DNA from: Clavelina lepadiformis
Taxonomy: Eukaryota; Chordata; Ascidiacea; Aplousobranchia; Clavelinidae
Direction of reading: 5' to 3'
NCBI RefSeq assembly: GCF_947623445.1
Contig: NC_135243.1
Location: 10,728,501 to 10,792,500, forward strand
Length of the DNA stretch: 64,000 nucleotides
Part shown: positions 10,700-24,800 of the stretch, piece after piece
Position numbering within the stretch: the stretch's first letter is position 1
Layout: every line of letters begins with the position of its first letter
Notes under the pieces: generated by a model
Told to the model about the DNA's origin: nothing
The model's input: the letters and a program-made list of their open reading frames with translations, nothing else
Databases searched by the model: none
Translations under genes and position numbers: made by a program

Positions 10700-13600
10700 T
10701 GTTAAATGTTGTGGTTTTTGGGCCTACTTTCTTTGATGTAACCAGTTTATGATACAGCGTTTGCGAAATTGCCATCATTCTACCCGTCACCATTTTCTTT
10801 TTTTCAAAGAAAATTTAAATGTAGGAATCGTAGCATAAACAATTTCAAACCTTTGTCATTGTTTATGCTACAGTCCGCTTCATTGCTGTTGACCAGTAGT
10901 ATATAATAACGTTATAGATAGCCATATGAAAGCGCAATAATAGTAGCTAAGGGCCTGTGACGCTTATTTCTCAAAACAAACATGCGAAAAACTTTCTCTC
11001 AATTTGACTTGTGTAGATGGAGTAGAACAGAATTCTAAAGACCTCTATTTTAACAGAAATTGAAAGGGTAGCAGAGACTCCGTTTTGGCTCCTCAGAACC
11101 TGTAGTTTGGCATTTTAAAGCCAGTGAGTACCACGCTTAGATAAAGTTTGGAAAAGAGTTTAATTTAACTCGTTCCGTGTTTGCTGCATATTATGCTACT
11201 AAATTACCTATAAATTTAAAGTGCCCAAGGAGTTTTGTGGACAATACGTGATGTTAGTCTAATCAGTTTCATTGAAACAATGATATTTGTGTCTGCTTGG
11301 TTGCGAATTTAGTAGCTATAGTTCTTTCATAAGCTTATAAAATGATCGGCTTAGTTTAGGTTACGTTGACCTTGACAACTTTCGTGGCTTATTATATTAA
11401 AATGTATGGTTTCGTGTACAAGTGCGCATTGATACAACCTGGACCACGACAATGGCGTCACTGTGATAGTGGTGTATTTGTGATTGCGTGATTTGAAATG
11501 TGTTTGTTTTGCTATAAACAGCATTTGGGGGAGTTTACCGTGTCAGAAAACATGATCTCCATAAAAATAATAATAATTTCTCACAAAATTAGAGTAGACT
11601 TACTACGAGTGGTGTCAATTTAGGGGTCAATGGACGCTAAAGAGGCGATTGCTTAAAAGAAGTAGAGCAACACTTGTTTATACTGTAGAATAGATCGTAC
11701 ATGTAAGATAGAATTCGAGCTCAATTTTGCTCTACCAAGATCTGTATCGCATTCATTAAAATCGGAGGGTGCGCTTCATTGTAGCTCTTGCAGTCACATA
11801 TGGTGAACTACGCAGTATTTTGTGCGATGTATGAAATTGTTAATAATTTCTTTATTTGTAAATGGCTGACAAAACTTTGATCGTAGCAATATTGCAAGTA
11901 GGCCTAATAGGCTACTTCTTAGAAAAATAGTTTTTTGACGATTGGGCTCCTACAGTATGCTATGTAGGCTAGGTCTTAGCTATATAAGAATACATTAAGC
12001 TAAAATCCATATTCGTTTATAATCTGACACTAAAGGTGTTTAGAAAATTTGCTGTTGCTGTTGGCTATTGTTTTTTTATAAAAATGTTTTTAGTTTGTAT
12101 TATTTCATTTCAACCAGTGTCCGCAGCCAACAACTGGACGATTACATCATCGTACGTATGCACCAATAAAATTCAGGAACATCAGTTTTGGCGGATATTC
12201 AACGCGTTTCGAAATTTATTGTTCATAACTCGATATAAGCTACCCTTTTGTTAAATTTCTACCGGAAATAGGCTAACGACTTACATTTTCTGTAGCGCGT
12301 ATAATTTGAGCTTGGACTTAGAGCAACGATGTTTACTTTATTAATATTAAAAGAATACTAGTTTGAAAAAGAGTGTGTGCTGCGGTGATGTAAATGATGA
12401 CGGTATGTAGGCCTATGATTGTGAGATGTAGGCTAAATGAGGACGGTGATGGTGTTGCGACGTGATGTAAAAATTCTTAGCATATTTTATCCTGACCATT
12501 TATGCCTCCCTCTCAACGGCATATTGAGTCCCAAACTGTCAGCAGATAATTCTTTAAAAACGACCCATAAAAACTTTATTGTCGCTTTATTTATTGCCGC
12601 TCCAGTGGAGGTATTCATAGCTCCATACATCGGTATATTAAAACAAGTCGGCCTTCTATTTTTTATTTTGTTTCTTTTGCAAAGTGAGCAATACAAGAAA
12701 TATTTCACTGGCACTATGACCCAACGATTTTTGAAACAACTCCAACAGATTTTAGAACTAAAGCTACATAAGAAGGTAATGAAAAAGAAAAATTACGTAA
12801 ATAAAAAGTACGTACATAAAAAAATTAGTTAAAAACATAATTTGCTAAACAAATTACAAATAGCCTTTTAGCCAACTGTATTGACACTGTATCATTCGTT
12901 TGATTAAGCATATAGTCTGTCAGGCCATTTATAGAATTATGTTTTGCAAAGTGGCTTAACTATTGGCTACAGCACAAAGGCATTTTTAGCATGTTGAGTA
13001 GGAAAACGTTTTTAAGATTGAGCAGAATAAATTAGTGAATGTCGGATTGAAATGGAACATTACCTTTTGTGTTCTTGCAAGAATCCAAACCGGCCCACGT
13101 TTGCATAATAGGTTTACTACCGCATTCTCTTTTTGACCTACCTGAGAATTTTGAATTGAAATATAGGCCAACCTGGGGACTTTTATAACAACTGCAATAA
13201 TTATTCACAGGGCAACAAAATTTCACTTCTTGTTTAAACGAGAACGCAAGTATATTATTTGAGATTTATTTTTTGCTCTGATTCCGAATCTGCCTTTAGT
13301 TTTTCTTTAGCTCATCACATTTTCAAAATATCGTCGAGTGAGTGTTTTCAGAAAAAATATTAAAGAGAAATATAAGTGTACTGATATAACCAATGTCAAC
13401 TCGATGAATTTCAAGTTATTATCGTTTTTGCAATTAGTTCTGGCAATGTATTAGCATAGCTAGCATAGTCGGCCTATATGACATTTTGAAATAATAAAAA
13501 AGTGAAGAATATATATTCTCATAAGTTACTTACAGCATTAGAGGTACATGTTCGGTGAGGAACTTTCGTCCTCAGTAATACTACGAAGACTACAGCATGG

Positions 13601-16600
13601 GTACGACTTTTCATACATTAAGCAACTCCATATAAAAACATTTTTGGTGCCCAGTTTGTGCCCAAACTTAAAAGGATTAAAGGCTAAGTTGCCGTTTGTT
13701 AGACTTTTCACACCCAAGGTTTTTTATATAAACAAATGGGACTATTCAACAATTTGAAGGTATGGGTGGTAGTTCTGGGAGAATCACCAAAAGCCGTTGT
13801 TTAAATTTATAATAAAAAAAACATAACTTTATAACCGGCAACTTATCAAAACAACTCATACAATTCCAAGTTACTACACATAGCCTACATGTAAAAAAAC
13901 GTCTGACAATATCATTGTGAGTTTGATCAACACATACCTATAGTCTAGATATGGTGAACAATGTGTCTTAGTATATGTTTTGTGCGTTGTAATGTTTTTT
14001 AAACGCATTACATAAAACGACTAGTTCATTTGCCTTTGTTGATTGCAAGCGCGTAACGATGTTGATGAATGAGGTCAACGCAGAAATGCTGTTATATTAC
14101 TTACATAAATATATTTTATTCTCGGACAATGGCCCCAGTAACCGGGGCTCAGTGACAAATTTTTTATGGGCAACTGTTGACAGTTGTTGTCAATAAACAC
14201 GTTTGTTGGATGATTCCAGTCATTATTAACTAAAAGGAAATATTGTCCAATGCGAAAATGGTGCCTGAATTCTTCCATGGCGAAAATATTGATAACTCAA
14301 CCGCGTTAATCACGGTAGACCGAAGGTTATTATTATAACAATAAAAGTATAATATATATCGCTTTCAAGGTTAAATAAATAACAGTATAGCCTGTAAGGC
14401 TATACTAGCCAATTTTGGATATGAGTTACATAAAGTGATTGGTATGGCGTACAGCTCGTGCGCTGATTTTATGAGCTATAGCCTACGCCATATTTCCAAG
14501 TCATGGATTTCTGTATCTAAAAACCATAGATTAATTGCATGCTTCAACTACAACCAAACACATTCTTGAAATTGCATGCAATCTTTAACTAAACTTATAT
14601 TCGGAACTGTAATTGTAGTTAACTTGTCCATGTTTTAAAACCTACATACCAACTACATGGGCGACGTCAATAAGTATTAGGCTACTATTTTTCATTTGCA
14701 GTTTTCTGTTTTGAAAATGAAAACCTCTATTTCACCGAAAATGGGTCATGCCTCCCGTTGTTAAAGATAGGTGATTTGGAGAATCTGAATGCAAAAAGTT
14801 GACTTTGGCTAGTTAATGTTTCATTGAAGTTAGAGATAGGTTAAAAGCTAGATTTAGGTTAGGTTTAGGCTGCTATGTTATAACAGTTTCATTAGGTTAA
14901 CCAGAAACTGTTAAAAACAGCCTCAAACGTACAATTTTTCCGGTGTACTAGTGGCAGCCTTTTTTAAGTAAAGACTTTTGTGCAAACAACCTGTGTGTTT
15001 ATACTGGTAACTGTAAAATAACATAAAAAGGCAATGAGAGTAATGGTTTTCTTTTGCTTGTCACTGTATATCATAGAATGTTAAAAAGGAATAGACCTTT
15101 TTGTGAAATGTTGGTAATTATGAGGATCCTCCTTCCACTAAATGCAGTATAATTTCCTTCCGCTCTTGGTGTTAATTGACGCAATATGCTTTACAACTCC
15201 GGTTATCAACATCGAAATTTACAGAAGAACAACCCGAACCACCGAAACCACCCGAGCTGCTTGGGATATAACTGCTGGTTGCTTAACACGCTAGCTTGGT
15301 AGGGAATAATGAAAACTGACTTCAAGTTTGCCGAAATCTGCTAGTCATACAGACAACCTAAAGAAAGTTAGGATGCTGGAAAGACAGAGAAAATTCGTTT
15401 AACAGATTCGAAATGCAATACAATCCCTATGTGTAATTATAATTTTTTAAGTTGTTTGACTATAGTGTGATTCACTGAAGTAGGTAATTTGGTCCTTTTG
15501 GTTTTTCCTCGTCGTGTGACATGACGCTAACGTTAGATAGGAAGTTAGGCAATGAAGATAGTGTGTTTATGGTATTATTTTATTGTTAATACAGTATATC
15601 AATTATATATCGATATATCGGTCTACTTCTGCTTGATATATTTTTGGAGCGATGTAAATTGTCAAATTATAATAGCAGTGCATACATAGTTTGAAACAGA
15701 ACAAGTTTGATACTAATAAAACTGTTTTAGAATTTAGTTTTTGAGAAAACAACACGACAAACAAGCTTAGCTAACCACAGATGCTTGATAACATCATTGT
15801 CAATTCCGTGCAGGCTTATCAAAAGATGGCGCAAAAACGCTTATACAATCATACCACGCAAGAGGTTGCATGTAAAATTGATATAACTTACTCCATGCTT
15901 GGTACAGTTTGAGGATTTGTATTAATGTAGGGAATACTGTTAAACGAAGTTAAAGAAACTGCCGCACTACAACTTCAACTTACAAGGGTACAATTATTCC
16001 AGCTTTGTAGTTTAGGGTATAAGGATTAAAGGACCCTAGTTGGTTACCAGGCAGGACAAAATTTTTAAATCGTGTATAAAATGGTATTCAATTTTTTTTT
16101 TAAATATACGTTAGTTGAAGGAACAGAGCTAGATAAAGAGCTTATTGTCTTAGGTAATAAAGATGTTTTAAACTAACTTGAAGATGACTGATAGATTATA
16201 TTGATATCATCGATTATTATGTGATTGCCGTGATTCTATTTCAAAATACCAATTGCCGTGTTGCTTGGGTGTACATTTTTACAATTCTTTACGTGTATAT
16301 TTACCAATTGAAACCACCAAAACCTCTAAGTTCTCTTTAAAATTGCAGACGTTACTGATGTTAAAAGATTACTTTTAATCGTATGAGAATTAAAACGTTT
16401 CAGTGTTTAGGTTATCTAGAATTTATTTCATATGGTGGCCGATTGAATCTCAAATAGCCATTTGGAAAATCTTTACTTGAAGCAAATATATAGTGGTAAC
16501 TGTTCACTGCCAATTGGTATTTTACAGTACCTTGAAAGCTGAAAGTCTTACTAAAATATACAAATGCAACTCTGAACTTGTTCGAATGAACTGCCAATAC

Positions 16601-19600
16601 GATATTATACCATCGATGGCAATCCGGCATTCGAACAAAATTAAGATTTTACGTTGTGCAACGACTATATGCCTGCTCTGCTTTCTAAATTGCTGCCCAA
16701 ATTTACTTCAAATAGTTCTATAGCAATTATATCTGTCTCTTTGCGTTGAGCCTGTTTTTTCGTTCAGAATCTTGCGGTGATCGCCTGTTACAAAACTAAT
16801 CAGTAGAAGATCGATCTTTCGACATTGTTTACTCTCGCTTGACCCGAGTTCATATACATCGAAACTATGTAGCCTATTAGTATTTTCTTAAATTTAATTC
16901 AGATTCACAAAATTCAATGTTTCTTGACACCATGGTTTTCTAACCGGGGTGAAATCAATTACCTGCAGGTCCCTGGTTACTTATTCAAAACGTAAAATTA
17001 GTTATGTGTTTTCAGTCTGCTACTTATTTTCAGATGATGTTAGTTATATGACCTACTCGGATACTCGTTTGCGTATTTGTAGATGAAGATACTGTATTAC
17101 CGATAACGAGTAAGTAAATGAACAAGCAGTCATGGATTCAGTAACCTATAACCAACTTTATTCTGTTGGTTTTCGACACACCTCAACCCTAATAATTTCA
17201 TGAAATACTCGTATATTACCCATACTTAACCAAGTATTAAACTATAATGATCTTAGTATTAAACTATAATAATCTTATTCCAGTATTTATGATTTTATTC
17301 TCCTGTTGATTTTGTATTTTTAAGAAGTTAATATGTTGATGATTGCGTTTACAAATTAGTAATTTGAATATCAGTCTGTATTTGAACACATACAAAACAA
17401 AAAACTCTGATGAAGCTGAGTTACGCTGACGATGTGGAGTCAAGTCTAGTCTCAAAGAGGCATTAAAACAATGTCTCAATTATTACTTTTGGCGCTAATT
17501 ATACTTGTGAAACTTTATGATGAATGAATGTTATTGCGATCTAGGCCGATCCACCCTATAGTGTTTTTGTTTTAATTCAAAGCATCATGACCGTAGGCCT
17601 ACACCCCTACATTGCTTCTATCCCTTTCATCTAACGTATTTGGCCAATTGGCTTTTCTATCTCAGTGTGTTTGCGTAGGCTATATTTTGGCGTCATGCCT
17701 TTCTTGTTGTCAAGTGTTATATAGATGAAGTGACGGCCAACAGAAGAGTAGACATGTAACCTACGAGAAAGCGCTTTAAATGAAACAGGCTATATTGCAG
17801 TGTAATTAGTAATCAAGAGTTGCCAAATCACTCGGTAGACTGTCATTGCGGTATCTCCGGGCAAGAACAAAACGGGACTTTGTCTCCGGGCATCAACGAG
17901 ACTTTACTTAGGACACCCTCCTAAATTTCCAGTTCTGATAACCAGAGATAAGACTGTCTATACCCCATACCGAACTGCTACCCACACATTCAAATATTTG
18001 TTCTTACGCTTTAGCTTGCTATGCAAACTATGCTTATGGTTTCTCAAACTGTTTATAAATGTAATATCGCGGCGGTCTATTATTAATTATGAACAGGAAT
18101 TTTTTTTTCAGAATAACGTTTAACACGTACCCGTTTCCTTCTCACCCGGCCAAGTCGCAGATCACTTTCTACATACGACTATACCTTACATTTATTCAAC
18201 GATTTTCACTTTTTGTCCACTATATGTTCTTCCCTATACATATCACGACATTGTGACATATATATATATATAGAAGCAACTTTTTGTGATTGCGAATTTG
18301 ATCAAGCGTATATTGACAATTTTTGATTTTATACAGTAATGTGAAAAGTTGTGGCTGGAGATGGCGTATAGTTGCTTACCCGATTAGTCCTACTTATTCA
18401 ATACAGGAATTTTCTACTCATTTTTTTGTAGTTACTTATACGCAGATGAAGTTTATTACCTACAACTTAGTTCAATTGCCCGATGCCCCGAGAAGGGCGG
18501 AAGGTGCTAATTAAGCAAGTAAGTACGACTGTGTTACTTATTTTGCAGCGTATTCGAAAATAAAATTGCTTATCTATAATGAATAGGTAATAATTGATAA
18601 CAAATTTTGCGCTAGTCTGGATCTTAAACAGTTTTACATAAACTGAGAACTTTGTAGAGCGTGTTAACCATGACAAATTGCTGAAGCAAAATTACGAAGG
18701 TGAAAACTAAGCTATAATACCATGTGACTATACCACCCTTAGTATTTTGTTATAAAAATAGATTTGTAATTCATATTAAGCTAACTGTATTTCCTGATTT
18801 TGTATCACTGTAATGTTTTATTTTCGAGTTATCGCTATAAAGCACTTTTTGCCAAAAATATCATTGCAAAGTAGCAGTCTTCATCTTACATGATGAGGTT
18901 TGGATGTAGCTGTAGGATAATGTAGGATAATGATAATGTAGATGTAGGATATGGAAATTTCGATAGACCTTGTTAAAACTATTTTTTTACAAATTATGCA
19001 TCTTTTTTTGTGTAAAACACGAAAGCTTGTTTACGACAAAAGTGCAAAATCGTTTCGCAAACAAAACAACTTAGTCAGTCGAAATGTACCCATAAAGACA
19101 AGCTAAGACAGGTTTTTAAGTTAAGATATTATACAATATTATCCATAAATTTCACATTTTTACGTAAAATACTAAAAATTGTTTCTTGATTTTCATTTAC
19201 CGTATAATTGTTTTGATTAAATTGCTTAACTCTTAAACTGGTGATGGTGTGATTTGAGTTTTTCTCTTATAAATATTTCATGTGATAAACATTTATTTAA
19301 ATAAGATTTCAAATTGTGGTTTTATTTTTCTTTCAAAGTTCGATTGACTATTTTACAATGTATATTACTGGGACATACACCAGAAAACCAAGAACGTATA
19401 TAAACGATAGGCGTATTAGATTATGCAAGAAAAATAAAAATTTAAAAGCACACGCAGTCTTTGTAAGACATCAACCAGGTGTCACTGCACTGAACGAACG
19501 CGTACGAATTGTTGCCAATTAATCGATGAGTATTGATAAGTGGTCGACGACGTTGACGACATAACGCTGTTGACATTATACTGCGTGTTAAAGCTTGCGG

Positions 19601-21820
19601 ACGAATTCTGGTGAGACCACTGGGAATAGGTAAATAAGACGACAGTATAGGAATAGCTTCTCGTAATAGATGTAAAATCGGATCTCGTTGTAACTCCACC
19701 AAAGAAAGAAATCATTAAGAAAGCAAAATTTAATATGTTGGAGTAAAATCTACAGTCAGTGGAATGAGTATAAGACTCGTAGTATATCGAGATCGCTATA
19801 AAAACTTAATTTTTGAAATTATTTGTTAGTTAATAATATTACTCTGTGTTCTAATCTAGAAGTAGGCCAAAGTATCTGCCTCTTCGTGCAACTGTATATA
19901 TTTTACACAACAATAATGATTGCAAATATTCGGTTTAGTTGTTTATCGCAACAAACGATGCATTGTGAACGGTCCCCGTCATAATATAATGCAGATAGTT
20001 TTTCTTACACTGTTTTCTTACAAGTTATTTTTTTACACTGCTTGTGAATGATTTTGGTTGTGGGTTACACCAGATTGGCTTGTTTCGTATTCTACAAAAA
20101 GTTGGAGAAGTTTCTTTCTTCTTTCGCACATTTGCTCATTGATCGCGTATATTCTGGTGGAGTTTCAGCTTCTCGTAGATAACTGTAAATCAAATTCTGA
20201 ATAGGGTCAAGTACCGCTAATAAATAGACTTAGGTTTAAAGAGATTTAATATCGATTTTGTAAATGTCGCCATAGTCAAGCAAAACATATCGCAATGCAA
20301 ATGACATGATTTATTTGTGTAAAATGTAAACAGGAATATTCAAAACCTATAATCTTCAATAAAACAGATAACTTCATATGTTTCAGATTTCTGAGTATTT
20401 GCAGATAAGTCCATGGCATATGATTGACTGTATCAGGCGACTTTACTAATACGATAAGCGGCGAAATCGATTTCTACGAAAAAACATAACCTGAATAAAA
20501 TAAAGGTCATTTATATGTATGTATTGATCACTTTTCCACATGTACTACCATTCTTAGTAGGCCTACATAATAGCAAGCAATTAATTAAATAATTTTGATA
20601 TTTTAGCTTGAGCGTAAAACTTCTCCGGTTTCGTAAATGCTTTTTACGTGTGCATGATTCAGTATTATAGCTGCGTAGTATATTAGGGTATACTTTGTCA
20701 CGCATGGCTTTCCAAAGGAAAGAAACGACTAAAACAAAATAGCTCGGGTCAGGCAGAATCGACTTACCTTTCGCATTATCTATTTATGCTTTTCATCCGC
20801 ACCAACAGGGCATATGGCTAATGTCGGCTTTTTATTTTACTCCTTTATCATGTTAATGAGCGATGGTATTGCACCGATGGTGTTTGCTTAACGCCGGAGT
20901 TGCTGTGATCCCTCGAGTTATGTTAACGCTGAGGAATCGGCATTGCTCAGTTTTTCAGAAATGTGAACATTAACTTCGCAATCCGAAATATGGTTTGTAA
21001 ACTTCACAAAAAAGTTATCTACCGTATTTTTTCGAATACCAGCCGTGTTGTGTTCTGTGGTTCTTTTTTTGAAAGCATTTTTGAAACCATCAGTAAATTT
21101 TGATTAACTCAAGAAACATTCGCTATGTATTTTCCTAAAATCATTAAAATTTGTCATTTTATGGCTGAGCTATATACAAAAATGCAAAAACCAAATTGAT
21201 GACAATATCGTTCAAAAACCAGTTAACTTTAAATCAGCACTACTGTAAATAAAATGAGCTGGTTAACCAACCAAGTCTTAACAAAAAAGGTTAACTTGAT
21301 ACTGCTGCTTTAACCATTTACGCAGTCTGTGTTGCTGGAGATGTCGAAATATGGCATTAGCACTTTGGTGTTTAGTATTAAATTCAGTAGCACTATGAAA
21401 GCTCCAGTGTGGTTATAAAACAATGACCGTAGCCAAGAACGTAATAGGCTGATCTTCAAACACAGTAGGTTGCTCATCGTTGTTAATACGGAGGTGCTTT
21501 TTCTGTTTAATCCAGTTGTAATAGCAAACTTAAGTTGTTAAATCCATATTTTCCAAGATAGACGTTGGGCGGAAATGTTATACAAGACTCGTTATGACGT
21601 ACGTATAGGCTATACGTTTCTTACGCAACACAGATTTGATTACATTATTAGAAAACTTGACTGATTAATTATAGCGAAACAAAAAATAAGCCGGTTAAGT
21701 GGCGCTACAATAGCCAATTAGTTGTCAAATTAGTCCAAGTAAGGGAAGTTAAGAGTTGGTTACTGTTAAATGATGGTAACGTTAGAAATGCACTAACTTA
21801 CAATGCCATATGTTTTGTTT
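10700..21820. other. Gene-poor spacer between the two galactosyltransferase genes
   Basis: About 11 kb without a gene that I can support. It contains scattered repeat pieces (a 14-bp hairpin at 10830-10871, a 9-bp hairpin at 14384-14406, one MITE copy at about 14720-14958), TA microsatellites near 18260, and four copies of the over-represented palindrome TAGGCCTA. A 131-codon frame at 12437-12832 and others at 12036, 13548 and 19316 show no recognisable domain. Confidence 0.5.
14722..14958 (+). repeat. MITE-like repeat, copy 2 of a three-copy family
   Basis: It shares GAAGTTAGA, AGGTTAGGTTTAGG, CTATGTTATAACA and a right end reading GGTGTACTAGTGGCAGCC with the repeat at 62145-62423. A degraded partner of the right end (CTATTTCACCGAAAA) lies at the left. 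No coding sequence. Confidence 0.6.
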
Positions 21821-21825
21821 ATTTT

Positions 21826-21827
21826 AG
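21826..21827 (+). promoter_or_regulatory. Unpaired 3' splice acceptor upstream of the copy B start codon
   Basis: The pyrimidine-rich TGTTTTGTTTATTTTAG ends 29 nt before the ATG at 21857. It may be the 3' end of a 5' UTR intron or a spliced-leader trans-splice site; no partner donor can be assigned from the sequence alone. Confidence 0.4.
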
Positions 21828-21856
21828 ACCGTTATTAGCCAAACAAACTACAAAAA

Positions 21857-24800
21857 ATGCAAATGGTTGGGCGGAATTATTTTCTGAAGCCAAAAGGAGC
21901 AGTTACAGTTCTTCTATTGACTGTGACTTACATTACAAGCTACGTGTTGTACTTTTCGTACACCACACCTGGCCAAGGTAAGTGCCTATCGAATCTTGCA
22001 CAACATGTTTTATATTCACCTTCATTCTTAAACGTTTGCTACGATAAAGCATATATTTTTTCAATGTTAATGTATGTTATTAAAAAAAAAACTAATGATA
22101 AAAAAGGTTGTGAAAAAGCTACCGGATTAGAACAACTTACCTCGCTTTTTAATTCCGGCGGTTTTCGCCTCGTCACGCCAATTTAGTAAGACCTCATTTC
22201 TATCACAATCAGGCCTAACTAGTCAGTAATAAAATCGGGCAACTCGCCTCTTGGTGGACTACATGATGTTTGTTTTTGGCACGTACGTCTTACATACCCT
22301 TTGGTCTTTCCTCTCTTGCAAACTGATTCCTGCGTGCAGAAAAATATTTTATCTATGTTGCAAAGCCCACAAACCAATTACATGGTTGAGTTAATTAATT
22401 ATTATTATTTTTCATTTGCAGCTTTCTGTTTTTGGAATGGAGATTTTTTGCACTAACGGCCTATGCGATTGTAATAAATAGTAAAATAGTAAAATAGTAA
22501 AATAAAATGACTGGACAAACAGCTGGGTCATAGACAATGATCAATAAATTCAGGATTTATTGTGGTAATATGAAGTTTGACAAACTTTTGACAAACAAAT
22601 TTCTCAACAAATCCCACAAACTCAAACCCAAAAATTATTTTCGGTATTTAGATGACGCAACCGTAACTTTTAAAGATTAACGGCATTTTCTGCTGTAGTT
22701 GCAGAATTATAAATTTCGGAAAACTGTTGGAGAAAACACCCAGGGGTAATGTTAAACTTTCAAGTGACCACACCAATTAAACGGGAAAATGGCCTTATCA
22801 CCTACTGCCGTCACTGCTCATGGATCATATGTTTAAAACCTAAACTGCTGTTTTACCATACACTTCATCAACTTTTATAGTGTACAAATCTTCTGATGGA
22901 GTATATTAAACTATAAAATAATAATAATAATTATAAAGTTGATAATAATAACACGAACACGTTACATATTGATAAAGAAAAATAATAATAATAATGATAA
23001 TAATAAAAATAATAATGATAATATAATTAATGATAATAATAGTAATAGTTATAAATTAAACAATAAAATAAAGTGTGAATGAAAAATAATACACTACCGG
23101 TAAATGTGTTTTAACAACAAGAACAACACGTCGAAAGAAATACATTTGCAAACTGACCGTTGAGAGTTTTGCAATTCGAAACAATGAATAAAGTTAAGAG
23201 TAAGTTCGATACTTGATTTAAAGCTTCGGGGAATAAGACGTTTAAGGTTCTCATAATTGTGTTGACCCAACGGCATTAACGAGAATAAGGTAGTCAGTAG
23301 CTACTTCCCTCAATCACCTTTTACCACAGGCACCTTCATGTTACCATGTTACTATGTATCACTCTGTTTGGTAGTGAGAGAACTTTTTTTGATATGTCTA
23401 CAGCGTGAGGTTCGAACCCGGATCTAAAGATTGCCGTGCGACCGCCTTAACCACTCGCTTATGTCGCAAATTTGTACTGGAAAACCTGTGTCTAACTGCA
23501 ACTGTTTTTGTATATCATTATTTGTTTTGTTGTAGGCCAGTACTTTTCCACCTATGAGACTGTACGCACTAGTCCATACAGAAAAAAATCTAGTGCGGAT
23601 GACGAACACGGTGCGGATGAAATTCGTCTCTCTGATGTTCGGTTATTCTTAAGCAACTTTGCTTGATTAATTATGCAAGTTTGGCGGTTTCACGCTTACC
23701 CTCGCATCGGGCCATGGCCTAGGCAAGGTCATCAGTAATATACAGTACGTTGCGCAGTTATCACAAAGCAAATCCAGTCTTGTCAATGTAGCTTCCATCA
23801 ATAAGAATGCTATTAAACAGAGCGTGACAGAAAGTTGACGTGGCAAAGAAAAATAAGAGCAAAGTAACGGAGAATGTTGGTATCACATCATAACAATGTA
23901 ATGTCTTATCTTGTTGCTTTATATTTAATTGAAAAGTAGCCGGGTACTGTTATGGACACAAGAACGTGCCCTTGTATCCATTTGTATCCATTTTGTGCGT
24001 TTGCAGCGTTATTTGTGCAAAAAGAAGAGCTACAAGCGAATGACTGGTCCAAAGGATCGCGCTCGTAGTTCCGTTCCTATACTTGGAAAAAAGAGTTTTG
24101 CTCCTAAAAAAATGAGAGCGTTTAAAATTGAGCGCACTCATGCTCAACACTAGTCTGCGTATTGCTAACCCTGTAAAATAATGTAACAGTATAGTGTATA
24201 CCAGGGGTGGGCAACATACGGCCCGCGGGCCGGATCCGGCCCGCGACGGGATTTTGAGCGGCCCGCAGACAGTTTCCGGTCTTACATGATAATGTGTCCT
24301 GCGGCCACATTCTGCCGCAATCCCTGTATTGCGTCACTGAATAAGTCCAAGTTTGCCAACCTGAGAAAGATGGCCATAAATCTACTTGTTCTGTTCGGGT
24401 CTACATACATTTATGAGCAAACATTTTCGACCATGAACATTAATAAGACAAAGCTGCGTTCCAATCTATTCAGGAATCCGGCCCGCCAAGTACTTCATTT
24501 TCTCATATCAGGCCCGCCGACCGAAGAAGTTGCCCGCCCCTGGTGTATACCAACGAGCAAAACGAACAAATACAAACATACACACTTGCCCAAATTGGGA
24601 AGTTCCCCTATGGTGGAAGTCATGGGAAGTGTATTCACATTAGTAGTTTTTTTATTCCAATAACATCATCAACAGAATGAAATCGTAAATGTTGGAAAAG
24701 AGCAACACTGAATGGAGTAAGACCAATAGCGATTTGAGTTAACTATTTCGTATATATAGGTACGACTGTATTGATTTGATTGAATGGTTTAGAATATTTT

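Noticed and set aside
12437..12832. 131-codon ORF as a gene
   Set aside because: No recognisable domain, a low-complexity Lys/Tyr tail and an overlapping 75-codon antisense frame. It may be chance or transposon debris.
19316..19715. Frames on both strands near 19.3-19.7 kb
   Set aside because: Several overlapping frames in both directions with no family resemblance; cannot be told from chance.
23403..23467. Functional tRNA gene
   Set aside because: A- and B-box-like motifs are present but the acceptor and T stems do not pair.
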